A stretch of DNA of 11,111 bases from Succinivibrio sp. (GTDB lineage Bacteria > Pseudomonadota > Gammaproteobacteria > Enterobacterales > Succinivibrionaceae), in NCBI GenBank assembly GCA_017959135.1, contig JAGDBH010000220.1, positions 1-11,111 of the forward strand. The letters run 5' to 3'. The notes under the pieces were generated by a model. The model ran no database searches. It worked only from the letters and a program-made list of their open reading frames with translations, and had not been told where the DNA came from. A program made the translations under genes and the position numbers. Of this stretch, positions 1 to 5,670 are shown piece by piece; within the stretch, counting starts at the first letter, position 1; the number at the start of each line of letters is the position of its first letter.

Positions 1-297
1 AAGCTGATCCTGCAGAGCCTTTGAGGCTGTTGAGATAACCACAGTCTTTCCTGACAGCAGAGCTGGAATTAGATAGGCAAAGGTTTTACCTGTTCCGGTA
101 CCAGCCTCGCAGACAATAAGCTCACTGTTGCGCAGTGACTGCTGCCAGTTTTTAGCCATCTCTATCTGGCCTGCTCTTACACGAAAGCCCTCAACAGAGG
201 ATTTGAATGAGCCGTTATCTCCAATAAAGCTCTCCACATCCTGCATTGACGGGTGAATATATTCTTCGGTATCGTTGTTATCTTCAGAAAATGACAT
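1..297 (-). CDS. yoaA: YoaA/DinG-family ATP-dependent DNA helicase, N-terminal part
   Basis: This is the first 99 codons of a superfamily 2 helicase of the XPD-like, iron-sulfur DinG/YoaA group; the rest lies beyond the left edge. I translated it from the reverse strand, starting at an ATG (297-295). After an acidic, poorly conserved leader of about 35 residues comes a Q-motif-like region (RAGQIEMA, residues 41-48). The Walker A motif EAGTGTGKTFAYL follows at residues 64-76, and motif Ia (ISTASKALQDQL) lies at residues 88-99. The ISTxSKALQDQL wording is closer to E. coli YoaA than to DinG, so I prefer yoaA. In E. coli, YoaA works with the polymerase III subunit HolC in repair of stalled forks. 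The start lies only 21 bases after the rlhA stop, without an obvious ribosome binding site, so it is probably the last member of the yggE-rlhA-yoaA transcript. Family assignment is firm; YoaA versus DinG is less so. Confidence 0.85.
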   Translation of the reverse strand, partial: MSFSEDNNDTEEYIHPSMQDVESFIGDNGSFKSSVEGFRVRAGQIEMAKNWQQSLRNSELIVCEAGTGTGKTFAYLIPALLSGKTVVISTASKALQDQL

Positions 298-318
298 ATG
301 GTTACTGATTGTTTGTAG

Positions 319-2253
319 TTATTCTGCGAGAATATGCATAAAGCACTTTTTGCAGTCTACTCTGATTTTAAAGGTTTTACCGCTGACACTTAAGGTATAG
401 CCGCTGACCTTTCCTCCAAACTTGGAACAGGTGCCATACTCGTTGATAAGGCAGAACTTGCAGGTCATAACAGAATTCTTCTCAAGAGTCTCTGAAGGAG
501 AATCTTCAAGACCGACCTTTGAACCGCATGCTTCATAAAATCTTTTTGAAACAGAGTTTAGAACAAGTCTGGAATCGATATTGTTCTTTGGATACCTGAG
601 AGAATCTGGTTTAGACTCAAATTTAAAAGGTATAAATAAACTCTCTGCATTGACTCTGTCATGCTCAAGACACTCTGACAGTACCTTGCGTCTTAGTTCA
701 TTTACGGAGGACAGTCGTAATGAAAGTCTGTCTGTCTCTCCTGTTATTGTAAGGTTATTTAGAAGGCTGTACTCATCAAGTCTCTTTGATAAGGTAGCTT
801 TAAGCTTCTCAGGACTTATAACCCCCAGATCACTGCTATATTCAAAGTCCAGTGACTCACTTGCTGTATTCATACTCTCATCTTTAGCCTTGAGGACTAA
901 AGTGTATACATTGCCCTCTTTATGCTCTACAGAACACTCGAGATCATAGGACACAGAACGCTGAGCAAAGTTTTTAGAATCAAGAGTCTTTTCAAACTCT
1001 GAATCAAGATTTCTGTAAAGAACAGTACCTGAGGTTAAATTAACCTTACCGAATACATTTACAACTGCAGACTTTGGATTCTGCTCTGTAACAGAATTGA
1101 TTCTAAAGCCATCAACTGAAGGTACACGCTCAGAGATATTGATTGAGTTTCTTAAGGCAGCATCGCTCTCTTTTAGGTAGGTTAATCCATCCCCATTGTT
1201 AAGCACGGTTTTACCGGTAAGCCTAACTGTAATCTCACTTTCCTTGCCTCTGCGCTTTACACTAACCACAGTTCCAATCTTAGGTCCTAAGAACTTTGGT
1301 GTTGCAGCAAATGGCAGAGCCTTTTTGTTGTCTGTGAAAAGGCCATCTGTAAAACCACGGTTGAAAGTCTTATCAAGATCAGCCTTAAAGGCAATCTGAC
1401 TTTTTCCGTAGGATGCCCTTTCATACTGGTCATTGTTCTTTATGAATGAATCAAGTCTTGAGCTTACAAATGCGGTGGTGTTAGCCACATAATTCTTATC
1501 TTTTAATCTTCCCTCAATCTTAAATGAGGTTACACCGGCAGACAGAAGCTCATCCAGATGATCCCCAAGATAATTGTCTTTTAAGGACAGAAGATGGCCT
1601 ACAGCAATTTCCTTGCCGTTATGGAAAAGCTGCATCGGCAGTCGGCAGATCTGGGCACAGCTGCCGCGATTGGCAGAACGCCCCTTAAGATAATCAGAGA
1701 TATGACAGATTCCGGAAACTCCGACGCATAAGGCTCCAAGAATAAAGGCCTCTAATCTTACAGAAGGACAGGCCTCGTGGAATTCTCTTATCTGCTCTTT
1801 GGTAAACTCTCGAGGCAGTACAACCTGAGTCACACCTAATGATGCATAGAACCTTAGCTTTTCAACAGTATCTATGCAGCACTGTGTAGATGCATGAAGT
1901 TCTATTCCCTTTGGAATATCAAAGGTAAAAATACTTAAATCCTGAACGATAAGAACATCGATGCCGGCATCGGCAAGCTCATAGATAATTTCCTGAGCAT
2001 TTTTCAGTTCCTCATCATACAGAAGCGTGTTTAAGGTGACATGAACCTTTACACCAAAACGATGAGCTAGAGCGCAGACATTTTTAATATCTTCAATTTT
2101 ATTGGTCGCATCTGCCCTGGCACCGAATGCGGGGCCGCCGATAAAGACGGCATCAGCGCCACATAGAATAGCGTTTTTTGCAGACTGATAATCTTTAGCT
2201 GGAGCTAAAAGCTCCAGTTTTGTTCTATTCAATTGAGAATGTTGCATATACAT
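319..2253 (-). CDS. rlhA: U32-family protein RlhA (23S rRNA C2501 hydroxylation)
   Basis: This 644-residue protein matches E. coli RlhA/YdcP (about 650 residues) along its length. RlhA is required for 5-hydroxylation of cytidine 2501 in 23S rRNA, near the peptidyl transferase centre. The opening LELLAPAKD and the block VFIGGPAFGARADATN are typical. The PROSITE-style U32 signature (E-x-F-x2-G-A-L-C-x4-G-x-C-x-I-S) is complete at residues 168-186. It is followed by GRSANRGSC and a fourth cysteine (C176, C183, C199, C203), residues that bind an iron-sulfur cluster in characterised U32 relatives. A C-terminal cysteine-rich segment (about C598, C601, C609, C634, C637) is also present in E. coli RlhA. 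The annotated start overlaps the upstream gene by 29 bases and lacks a clear ribosome binding site. An alternative is the ATG two codons later or a TTG at codon 8, which would place the N terminus nearer the family norm. The old peptidase label for U32 should not be taken literally here. Confidence 0.9.
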   Translation of the reverse strand: MYMQHSQLNRTKLELLAPAKDYQSAKNAILCGADAVFIGGPAFGARADATNKIEDIKNVCALAHRFGVKVHVTLNTLLYDEELKNAQEIIYELADAGIDVLIVQDLSIFTFDIPKGIELHASTQCCIDTVEKLRFYASLGVTQVVLPREFTKEQIREFHEACPSVRLEAFILGALCVGVSGICHISDYLKGRSANRGSCAQICRLPMQLFHNGKEIAVGHLLSLKDNYLGDHLDELLSAGVTSFKIEGRLKDKNYVANTTAFVSSRLDSFIKNNDQYERASYGKSQIAFKADLDKTFNRGFTDGLFTDNKKALPFAATPKFLGPKIGTVVSVKRRGKESEITVRLTGKTVLNNGDGLTYLKESDAALRNSINISERVPSVDGFRINSVTEQNPKSAVVNVFGKVNLTSGTVLYRNLDSEFEKTLDSKNFAQRSVSYDLECSVEHKEGNVYTLVLKAKDESMNTASESLDFEYSSDLGVISPEKLKATLSKRLDEYSLLNNLTITGETDRLSLRLSSVNELRRKVLSECLEHDRVNAESLFIPFKFESKPDSLRYPKNNIDSRLVLNSVSKRFYEACGSKVGLEDSPSETLEKNSVMTCKFCLINEYGTCSKFGGKVSGYTLSVSGKTFKIRVDCKKCFMHILAE

Positions 2254-2947
2254 TAGAATCTACTGACTGCTTCTCCGGCATATACTCTGTAGCAGGTTCA
2301 GCGGCTTCTGCCTTTGCTGCCATCAGAGATACCGCAGCCCTGTTTCTTACATAGTATACGTTGGAGTTATTTCCTTCAAATTTAAGGGAGCAGGCCTTCT
2401 TAATCTTCACACCGAAACCTTCGGCAAGACGCTTTGCCTGATCTCGGGCATCAGCAATTGCCTTAGCATCTGCTTCCTTTTTAACAGCTGTTGTATCCTT
2501 AACCTCATAGCCAAAGCCATTAATGTCAGATACCCCTGAATCAACAGCAGCTGTGGTTATCTTCTCAATCAGAGAGAAATCATCAATTTTAAAGACAATA
2601 TCTCTGCTGCAGAAATAACCGTCAAATACTCGCTTAGATTTATCTGTATAGTGATATTTAGGATAGAGAGTAATACTACCTGAAATAATCTGTTCTTTTT
2701 TTACACCAAAACTTAGGGCCTTATCGTATAGTGATGTGATTTTCTTTTCAACATTATTTCTTGCCTTAACCGGATCTTTATTCTCATCTTTGGCGCTATA
2801 GCTTAATACAGCAATATCAGGCATTACATCGACTCTACCGTGGCCTACAACTTCAATCACTCCGCTGTCAGTACAGGATTCGGCAAATACGGAGGTTGAA
2901 CCTAAAATCATCATTGGCACTGCCATATATAAAAAAGCTTTTTTCAT
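2225..2947 (-). CDS. Periplasmic SIMPL-domain protein (YggE-like)
   Basis: This 240-residue protein begins with a signal peptide: Lys2-Lys3, a hydrophobic core, and a predicted cleavage after residue 22 (SVFA|ES). The mature part is a SIMPL (DUF541) domain. It has the usual entry strand IEVVGHGRVDVMPDIAVL, the KNGI-like stretch GVKKEQIISGSITLYPKY, and the late helix block ADARDQAKRLAEGFGVKI (about residues 165-182). E. coli YggE, linked to reduced oxidative stress, has the same length and order of blocks, but identity is modest and SIMPL proteins are diverse, so I leave the symbol empty. An AAGGA ribosome binding site lies about 8-9 bases before the ATG. The gene follows a terminator that closes dhaM and overlaps rlhA at its end, so it probably heads a yggE-like/rlhA/yoaA transcript. 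No promoter is clear in the 40 bases between terminator and ribosome binding site. The biochemical role is unknown. Confidence 0.82.
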   Translation of the reverse strand: MKKAFLYMAVPMMILGSTSVFAESCTDSGVIEVVGHGRVDVMPDIAVLSYSAKDENKDPVKARNNVEKKITSLYDKALSFGVKKEQIISGSITLYPKYHYTDKSKRVFDGYFCSRDIVFKIDDFSLIEKITTAAVDSGVSDINGFGYEVKDTTAVKKEADAKAIADARDQAKRLAEGFGVKIKKACSLKFEGNNSNVYYVRNRAAVSLMAAKAEAAEPATEYMPEKQSVDSNVYATFSIE

Positions 2948-2979
2948 ACAACAAATCCTTATGTGTTTTTTAAGCTATA

Positions 2980-3016
2980 ACAAAACAAAAGGCCATAGAA
3001 TTTTGATCTGTGGCCT
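2980..3016 (-). terminator. Rho-independent terminator after dhaM
   Basis: On the minus strand AGGCCA (3016-3011) pairs with TGGCCT (2995-2990). After one mismatch, three more inner pairs close around an A/T-rich loop, and the hairpin is followed by TTTTGTTTTG. It begins about 20 bases after the dhaM stop codon and separates dhaM from the yggE-like gene. Confidence 0.75.
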
Positions 3017-3037
3017 GTCTGTCTGAAAATTGAAAAA

Positions 3038-3445
3038 TTATTTTTTGTGTAGCTGACGTGAAGCTTCTGCTGCAGATACAACACTATCTAAAGAGCTGTT
3101 AGCATCTGATGCAACTTCAACAGCTGCGCCAACTGCACCTTCTAAAACAGGAGCATCGGCGATTCTTACTCTTGATTTTAATGGTTCCTGAAGCATTGCA
3201 ATTGCTGCCTGAGAACTGATAACACCAGAGCCTAGGTCACAAATAACAACAACACCGTCGCCCTGATCTACTTTTTTGATTGACTCTAAAATACGGTTTG
3301 GATCTGTACCAAGCTTACCCTCTGAGTTACCACCTGCAGCGATAATAGGTAGCTTACCTGTTCCAGAAGCAGAAATCTGCTCAACCATATCGCAGATACC
3401 TTCAGATACTTTAACACTGTGCGATACCACTACGATACCAATCAT
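3038..3445 (-). CDS. dhaM: DhaM-like PTS EIIA-Man domain phosphocarrier (orphan)
   Basis: The 135-residue protein is a single EIIA-mannose-type domain of the dihydroxyacetone kinase PTS subunit DhaM. The N terminus IVVVSHSVKVSEGI carries the phosphoryl-acceptor histidine at residue 9, the same position as in E. coli DhaM. The AAGG...KLGTDPNRIL, VVVICDLGSGVISSQAA and APVLEGAVGAAVEVAS blocks all match the family. In known systems DhaM takes phosphate from HPr and re-phosphorylates ADP held by DhaL, so that DhaK-bound dihydroxyacetone is phosphorylated in the cytoplasm. Here the gene stands alone: no dhaK or dhaL, and none of the HPr or EI domains that are fused in E. coli DhaM, lies in the window. 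The start is secure, with AGAGGAG about 7 bases before the ATG. The gene has its own terminator and a palindrome upstream, so it looks monocistronic. Family is clear; the physiological partner is inferred. Confidence 0.85.
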   Translation of the reverse strand: MIGIVVVSHSVKVSEGICDMVEQISASGTGKLPIIAAGGNSEGKLGTDPNRILESIKKVDQGDGVVVICDLGSGVISSQAAIAMLQEPLKSRVRIADAPVLEGAVGAAVEVASDANSSLDSVVSAAEASRQLHKK

Positions 3446-3525
3446 TTGAAACTCCTCTTTACACTATAAATTCTTCTTGTCTGCTAGTTATTGTAGATAA
3501 AATAAAAAGCATAAAACATGAAAAC

Positions 3526-3541
3526 ATTCACATTAGTGAAT
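3526..3541. promoter_or_regulatory. Palindrome upstream of dhaM, possible operator
   Basis: ATTCAC and GTGAAT form a perfect 6-base inverted repeat around ATTA, and the flanking A and T runs extend it after one mismatch. It lies 80 bases upstream of the dhaM start, a plausible place for a regulator site. A weak -10-like TACAAT (minus strand, 3495-3490) lies between it and the gene. The half-sites point the wrong way for CRP (GTGA...TCAC) and for ArgR, so I name no regulator. Confidence 0.35.
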
Positions 3542-3763
3542 TTTTCCCTTTATTGATCCATATTTAACTAACTATTTTACTTGTGTCAGATTATATACCC
3601 GGAATCTTAGGTTTGTATTTATCTGGATAGTGAGTTAGTGCAACTTTATTTACGAAAAACTTCTCACACTCTGAGTATAGCACTTCTTTTGGAGAAGAAA
3701 TTGCAGAGAATTAAGCAACTAAATAAAAAAGATCTGCGTGAAGAAAAGGACAAAAGAATACTA

Positions 3764-3792
3764 TTTCCTAGACATATCTGTACGTTAGGAAA
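3764..3792 (-). terminator. Possible weak terminator hairpin after the small gene
   Basis: TTTCCTA and TAGGAAA form a perfect 7-base inverted repeat, with a short inner ACA/TGT stem. It lies 18 bases beyond the stop of the small gene on the minus strand. The stem is poor in G+C and the following TAGTATTCTTTT is not a clean T run, so termination is uncertain. Confidence 0.35.
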
Positions 3793-3810
3793 AACATCTC
3801 ACACATAGGA

Positions 3811-4035
3811 CTACACAATAGCATCAATTCTGCCACTGTTTTTTTCCTTTTCATCCTCATAAACCTCGTTGAACTCTTTCTTGTCTGAATTTTCAAGTTC
3901 ATACTTGTGCTCTTTGGATGAGGTTCCCTTGGTATTATCTCCGCTGTCAGGCTTACTGACACGACGGCGATAAACCAGATCAGATGGCCTGAGTGTAGGT
4001 CTTGGGAGTGCTGAATATACGAACTCCTGTCCCAT
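3811..4035 (-). CDS. Small hypothetical protein, 74 residues
   Basis: I do not recognise this protein. It is probably real because a near-perfect ribosome binding site, AAGGAGG, lies six bases before the ATG, the best in the window. The first 30 residues are Pro/Arg-rich (LPRPTLRPSDLVYRRRVS). The remainder is highly charged and polar, with Lys/Glu/Asp alternation and no cysteine, signal peptide or membrane segment, so it is probably cytoplasmic and partly disordered. It stands alone between the gap left of it and the divergent hinT, and a weak hairpin follows its stop. An overlapping 64-codon frame on the same strand lacks such a ribosome binding site and is taken as a shadow. No function can be assigned. 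Confidence 0.6.
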   Translation of the reverse strand: MGQEFVYSALPRPTLRPSDLVYRRRVSKPDSGDNTKGTSSKEHKYELENSDKKEFNEVYEDEKEKNSGRIDAIV

Positions 4036-4041
4036 AGTCTG

Positions 4042-4048
4042 CCTCCTT
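4042..4048 (-). promoter_or_regulatory. Strong Shine-Dalgarno site of the small hypothetical gene
   Basis: AAGGAGG on the minus strand, six bases from the ATG at 4035-4033, is close to the full anti-Shine-Dalgarno complement. It is the main evidence that the 74-residue frame is translated and fixes its start. Confidence 0.7.
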
Positions 4049-4126
4049 TTTGATCATTTTGATTCCTTTATCTTTTTAACGGCAGAAATATCAAAGAATT
4101 AAGTTTTTATAACGAAAAATCAGTCT

Positions 4127-4156
4127 TTTATACACAATCTTTTTTTGTGATATAAT
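4127..4156 (+). promoter_or_regulatory. hinT promoter with extended -10
   Basis: A perfect TATAAT (4151-4156) is preceded by TGA, giving the extended -10 form TGnTATAAT. A partial -35, TTTATA (4127-4132), stands 18 bases upstream. Transcription would start near 4163, about 43 bases before the hinT ATG. It is the most convincing promoter in the window and probably drives hinT plus the lipoprotein gene. Confidence 0.65.
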
Positions 4157-4169
4157 CGACATCACAAAA
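4143..4169. repeat. Perfect inverted repeat over the hinT promoter
   Basis: TTTTGTGAT (4143-4151) and ATCACAAAA (4161-4169) are exact reverse complements separated by nine bases. The pair brackets the -10 box and the predicted start of transcription, as a repressor operator would. The TGTGA/TCACA cores are 11 bases apart, too far for CRP, which needs six. The regulator is unknown. Confidence 0.55.
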
Positions 4170-4205
4170 GTATGGAACCCAAAACATAAGATGAGGCTTT
4201 AGAAA

Positions 4206-4568
4206 ATGAGCGAAGAGACACTGTTCACTAAAATTATTAACGGCACAATTCCTTCAAAAACAGTCTACCACGATGATCTGGTTACTGCTTTTTTAGATAT
4301 CGCTCCTAAGGCTGAACATCACATACTGATCGTAACCAATAAACCAATTCCATCCGTAGCTCATGTTGAGCCTGAAGATGAAAAGATGCTGGGCCATCTG
4401 TTCATTGTTGCACGCAAAATTGCAGAGGATCTTGGTGTAAATGAATCTGGTTACCGCTTAATTGTTAACGTTGGAAAAAACGGATGTCAGGAAGTACCTC
4501 ATATTCACATGCATTTACTTGCAGGCGGATATCTGGGCGGATTCGGTTTTCCTAATGATAAAATCTAA
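4206..4568 (+). CDS. hinT: HinT histidine-triad purine nucleoside phosphoramidase
   Basis: This 120-residue protein has the length of E. coli HinT (119). The N-terminal TLFTKIINGTIPSKTVY and the central DIAPKAEHHILIV are standard for the HIT family. The histidine triad PHIHMHLLAGG carries H99, H101 and H103, with H101 as the expected nucleophile. HinT hydrolyses nucleoside 5'-phosphoramidates such as AMP-lysine and removes AMP from mischarged lysyl-adenylate. It is a cytoplasmic homodimer. A GAGG ribosome binding site lies nine bases before the ATG, and an extended -10 promoter with an overlapping inverted repeat is upstream. The lipoprotein gene begins nine bases after the stop, repeating the enterobacterial pattern of hinT followed by envelope lipoprotein genes (ycfL, lpoB). 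The C-terminal tail (GGFGFPNDKI) is a little different from the E. coli one, which is common. Confidence 0.95.
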   Translation: MSEETLFTKIINGTIPSKTVYHDDLVTAFLDIAPKAEHHILIVTNKPIPSVAHVEPEDEKMLGHLFIVARKIAEDLGVNESGYRLIVNVGKNGCQEVPHIHMHLLAGGYLGGFGFPNDKI

Positions 4569-4577
4569 TAAAATCAT

Positions 4578-5603
4578 ATGAAAATAAATTCATCTTTAAT
4601 TGCAAAATTCTTTCTGGTTATATCTGCCGGCTGGCTATTGTCAGCATGCAGCAGTTCAATGTTTGACAGCTCTGTTGATGCCAACGGTAAAAAGGTTATT
4701 GTTCAGCAGCAGCCAACCGCCAAGGTAAAAAAGAAAAAGCCAAAGAAAATTACTGCAGCAAAGACAGAGACAGCTCTTGAGACAGAGGATACAGATACCC
4801 AGGCCAAGAGCGAAGAAGTTGCAAAGGCCTTCTCTCAGGAATTACAGGCAGGACAGGTAAAGCCTTATATTCCAGATCCTTCTGATAAGGTTGGTAATGC
4901 AGATAACGTAGGTACTCTGCTGCCAACAGTAAAGGCTCTTGAGGGTAAGGAAAACACAAGTCCTCTATCCAAGATCACTGTTCAGGATGTTATTAAAGGA
5001 AACGTAAGTCTTGATAACATTGAAGGAAAGGAAGAGCAGAATGCTGCTCAGACTTCAGCAGAATCACAGGTAAATCTGCCTCAGCCTTATCTTCCAGTGG
5101 AAGCCTCCCCACAGGATCTTCAGCCAATTGCTCAGGTTGGAGAGACAATTGAGGTTTTAAACACTGATAACGAGAATAATGTTGCTGCACTTTCAGCAAC
5201 TGCAAAATGCGATTCTGAATCAGCATCAAATGCAACTCAGGTTGCCTATGATTTAGCAACCTCACAGGCTGAAAGACTAAAGAACGAGGAAGGTCCAATC
5301 TATATTGCGCCAACCATCGTATCTGACTCTGTAAGTGACTGTGTAACCGATGTTTCAGGTGCAATCAATCAGTCATTAAAGAGCAACGGCCTTAAGACTG
5401 TTGTAGGCTCCAGAGTTCATGTAGCTCAGAACTCAGGTTCTGCTGCTGTTATTCCACCTCTGATCAGAGCATGCAAGCAGACAGGAATTCCTCTGCTGAA
5501 TGTATCTGTAATCAGACATATCGGACAGAAAACAGTTATCACAATCAGAAATATCCGTGTAAAGGACGGTATTACTCTGGTTCAGAATACCACTCAGCTC
5601 TGA
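4578..5603 (+). CDS. Outer-membrane lipoprotein, possibly LpoB-like
   Basis: The 341-residue product has a clear lipoprotein signal. A hydrophobic stretch ends in the lipobox LSAC with the acylated cysteine at residue 24, followed by Ser-Ser-Ser, so sorting to the outer membrane is expected. Residues 25 to about 200 are low-complexity (Lys/Gln/Pro/Ala/Glu-rich) and look disordered. The last 120 residues or so form a compact domain: strand IYIAPTIV, helix with INQSLKSNGLKTVV, helix PLIRACKQTGI, then strands VSVIRHIG, TVITIRNIRVK and GITLVQNT. This order resembles the C-terminal domain of LpoB, which crosses the periplasm to activate peptidoglycan synthase PBP1B. E. coli lpoB is also close behind hinT. 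Identity is too low by eye to name it; the linker is much longer than in E. coli LpoB (213 residues in total). YcfL-like or unrelated are alternatives. It lies nine bases after hinT with no clear ribosome binding site, so coupling is likely. Confidence 0.75.
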   Translation: MKINSSLIAKFFLVISAGWLLSACSSSMFDSSVDANGKKVIVQQQPTAKVKKKKPKKITAAKTETALETEDTDTQAKSEEVAKAFSQELQAGQVKPYIPDPSDKVGNADNVGTLLPTVKALEGKENTSPLSKITVQDVIKGNVSLDNIEGKEEQNAAQTSAESQVNLPQPYLPVEASPQDLQPIAQVGETIEVLNTDNENNVAALSATAKCDSESASNATQVAYDLATSQAERLKNEEGPIYIAPTIVSDSVSDCVTDVSGAINQSLKSNGLKTVVGSRVHVAQNSGSAAVIPPLIRACKQTGIPLLNVSVIRHIGQKTVITIRNIRVKDGITLVQNTTQL

Positions 5604-5624
5604 TTTTTACCCCATCACTAAAAG

Positions 5625-5654
5625 ACAGTGGACTTTGTTCCACTGTTTTTGTTT
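5625..5654 (+). terminator. Rho-independent terminator after the lipoprotein gene
   Basis: ACAGTGGA (5625-5632) pairs perfectly with TCCACTGT (5639-5646) around a six-base loop and is followed by TTTTTGTTT. It starts 21 bases after the lipoprotein stop and ends only some 16 bases before the yheS start codon. Confidence 0.88.
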
Positions 5655-5670
5655 ATCAAGACTATAAAAA

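Larger units (their letters stand above)
3446..3810. other. Intergenic stretch without a supported gene
   Basis: About 365 A/T-rich bases separate dhaM from the small gene on its right. No reading frame here has both a ribosome binding site and convincing composition. The contents I can point to are the dhaM leader, the palindrome at 3526-3541, a TATAAT-like box on the minus strand near 3597-3592 without a good -35, and a hairpin at 3764-3792. A small RNA cannot be excluded, but no promoter-terminator pair supports one. Confidence 0.6.

Noticed and set aside
581..949. A 122-codon open frame on the plus strand opposite rlhA
   Set aside because: It is Ser/Leu-rich, has no ribosome binding site, and lies inside a well conserved gene on the other strand.
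3683..3699. Short hairpin TTCTT...AAGAA in the gap upstream of dhaM
   Set aside because: The stem is only five A/T-rich pairs, has no T run and belongs to no transcript I can define.
3768..3962. A 64-codon frame on the minus strand overlapping the small hypothetical gene
   Set aside because: It lacks a good ribosome binding site and overlaps the 74-codon frame that has an excellent one.
4146..4166. CRP-like site TGTGA...TCACA at the hinT promoter
   Set aside because: The half-sites are 11 bases apart and CRP needs six; I keep it as an inverted repeat of unknown function.
4750..5364. Two open frames of 69 and 123 codons on the minus strand within the lipoprotein gene
   Set aside because: They lie opposite a low-complexity Gln/Ala/Pro coding region, lack ribosome binding sites and have odd Leu/Gln/His-rich composition; they are shadows.
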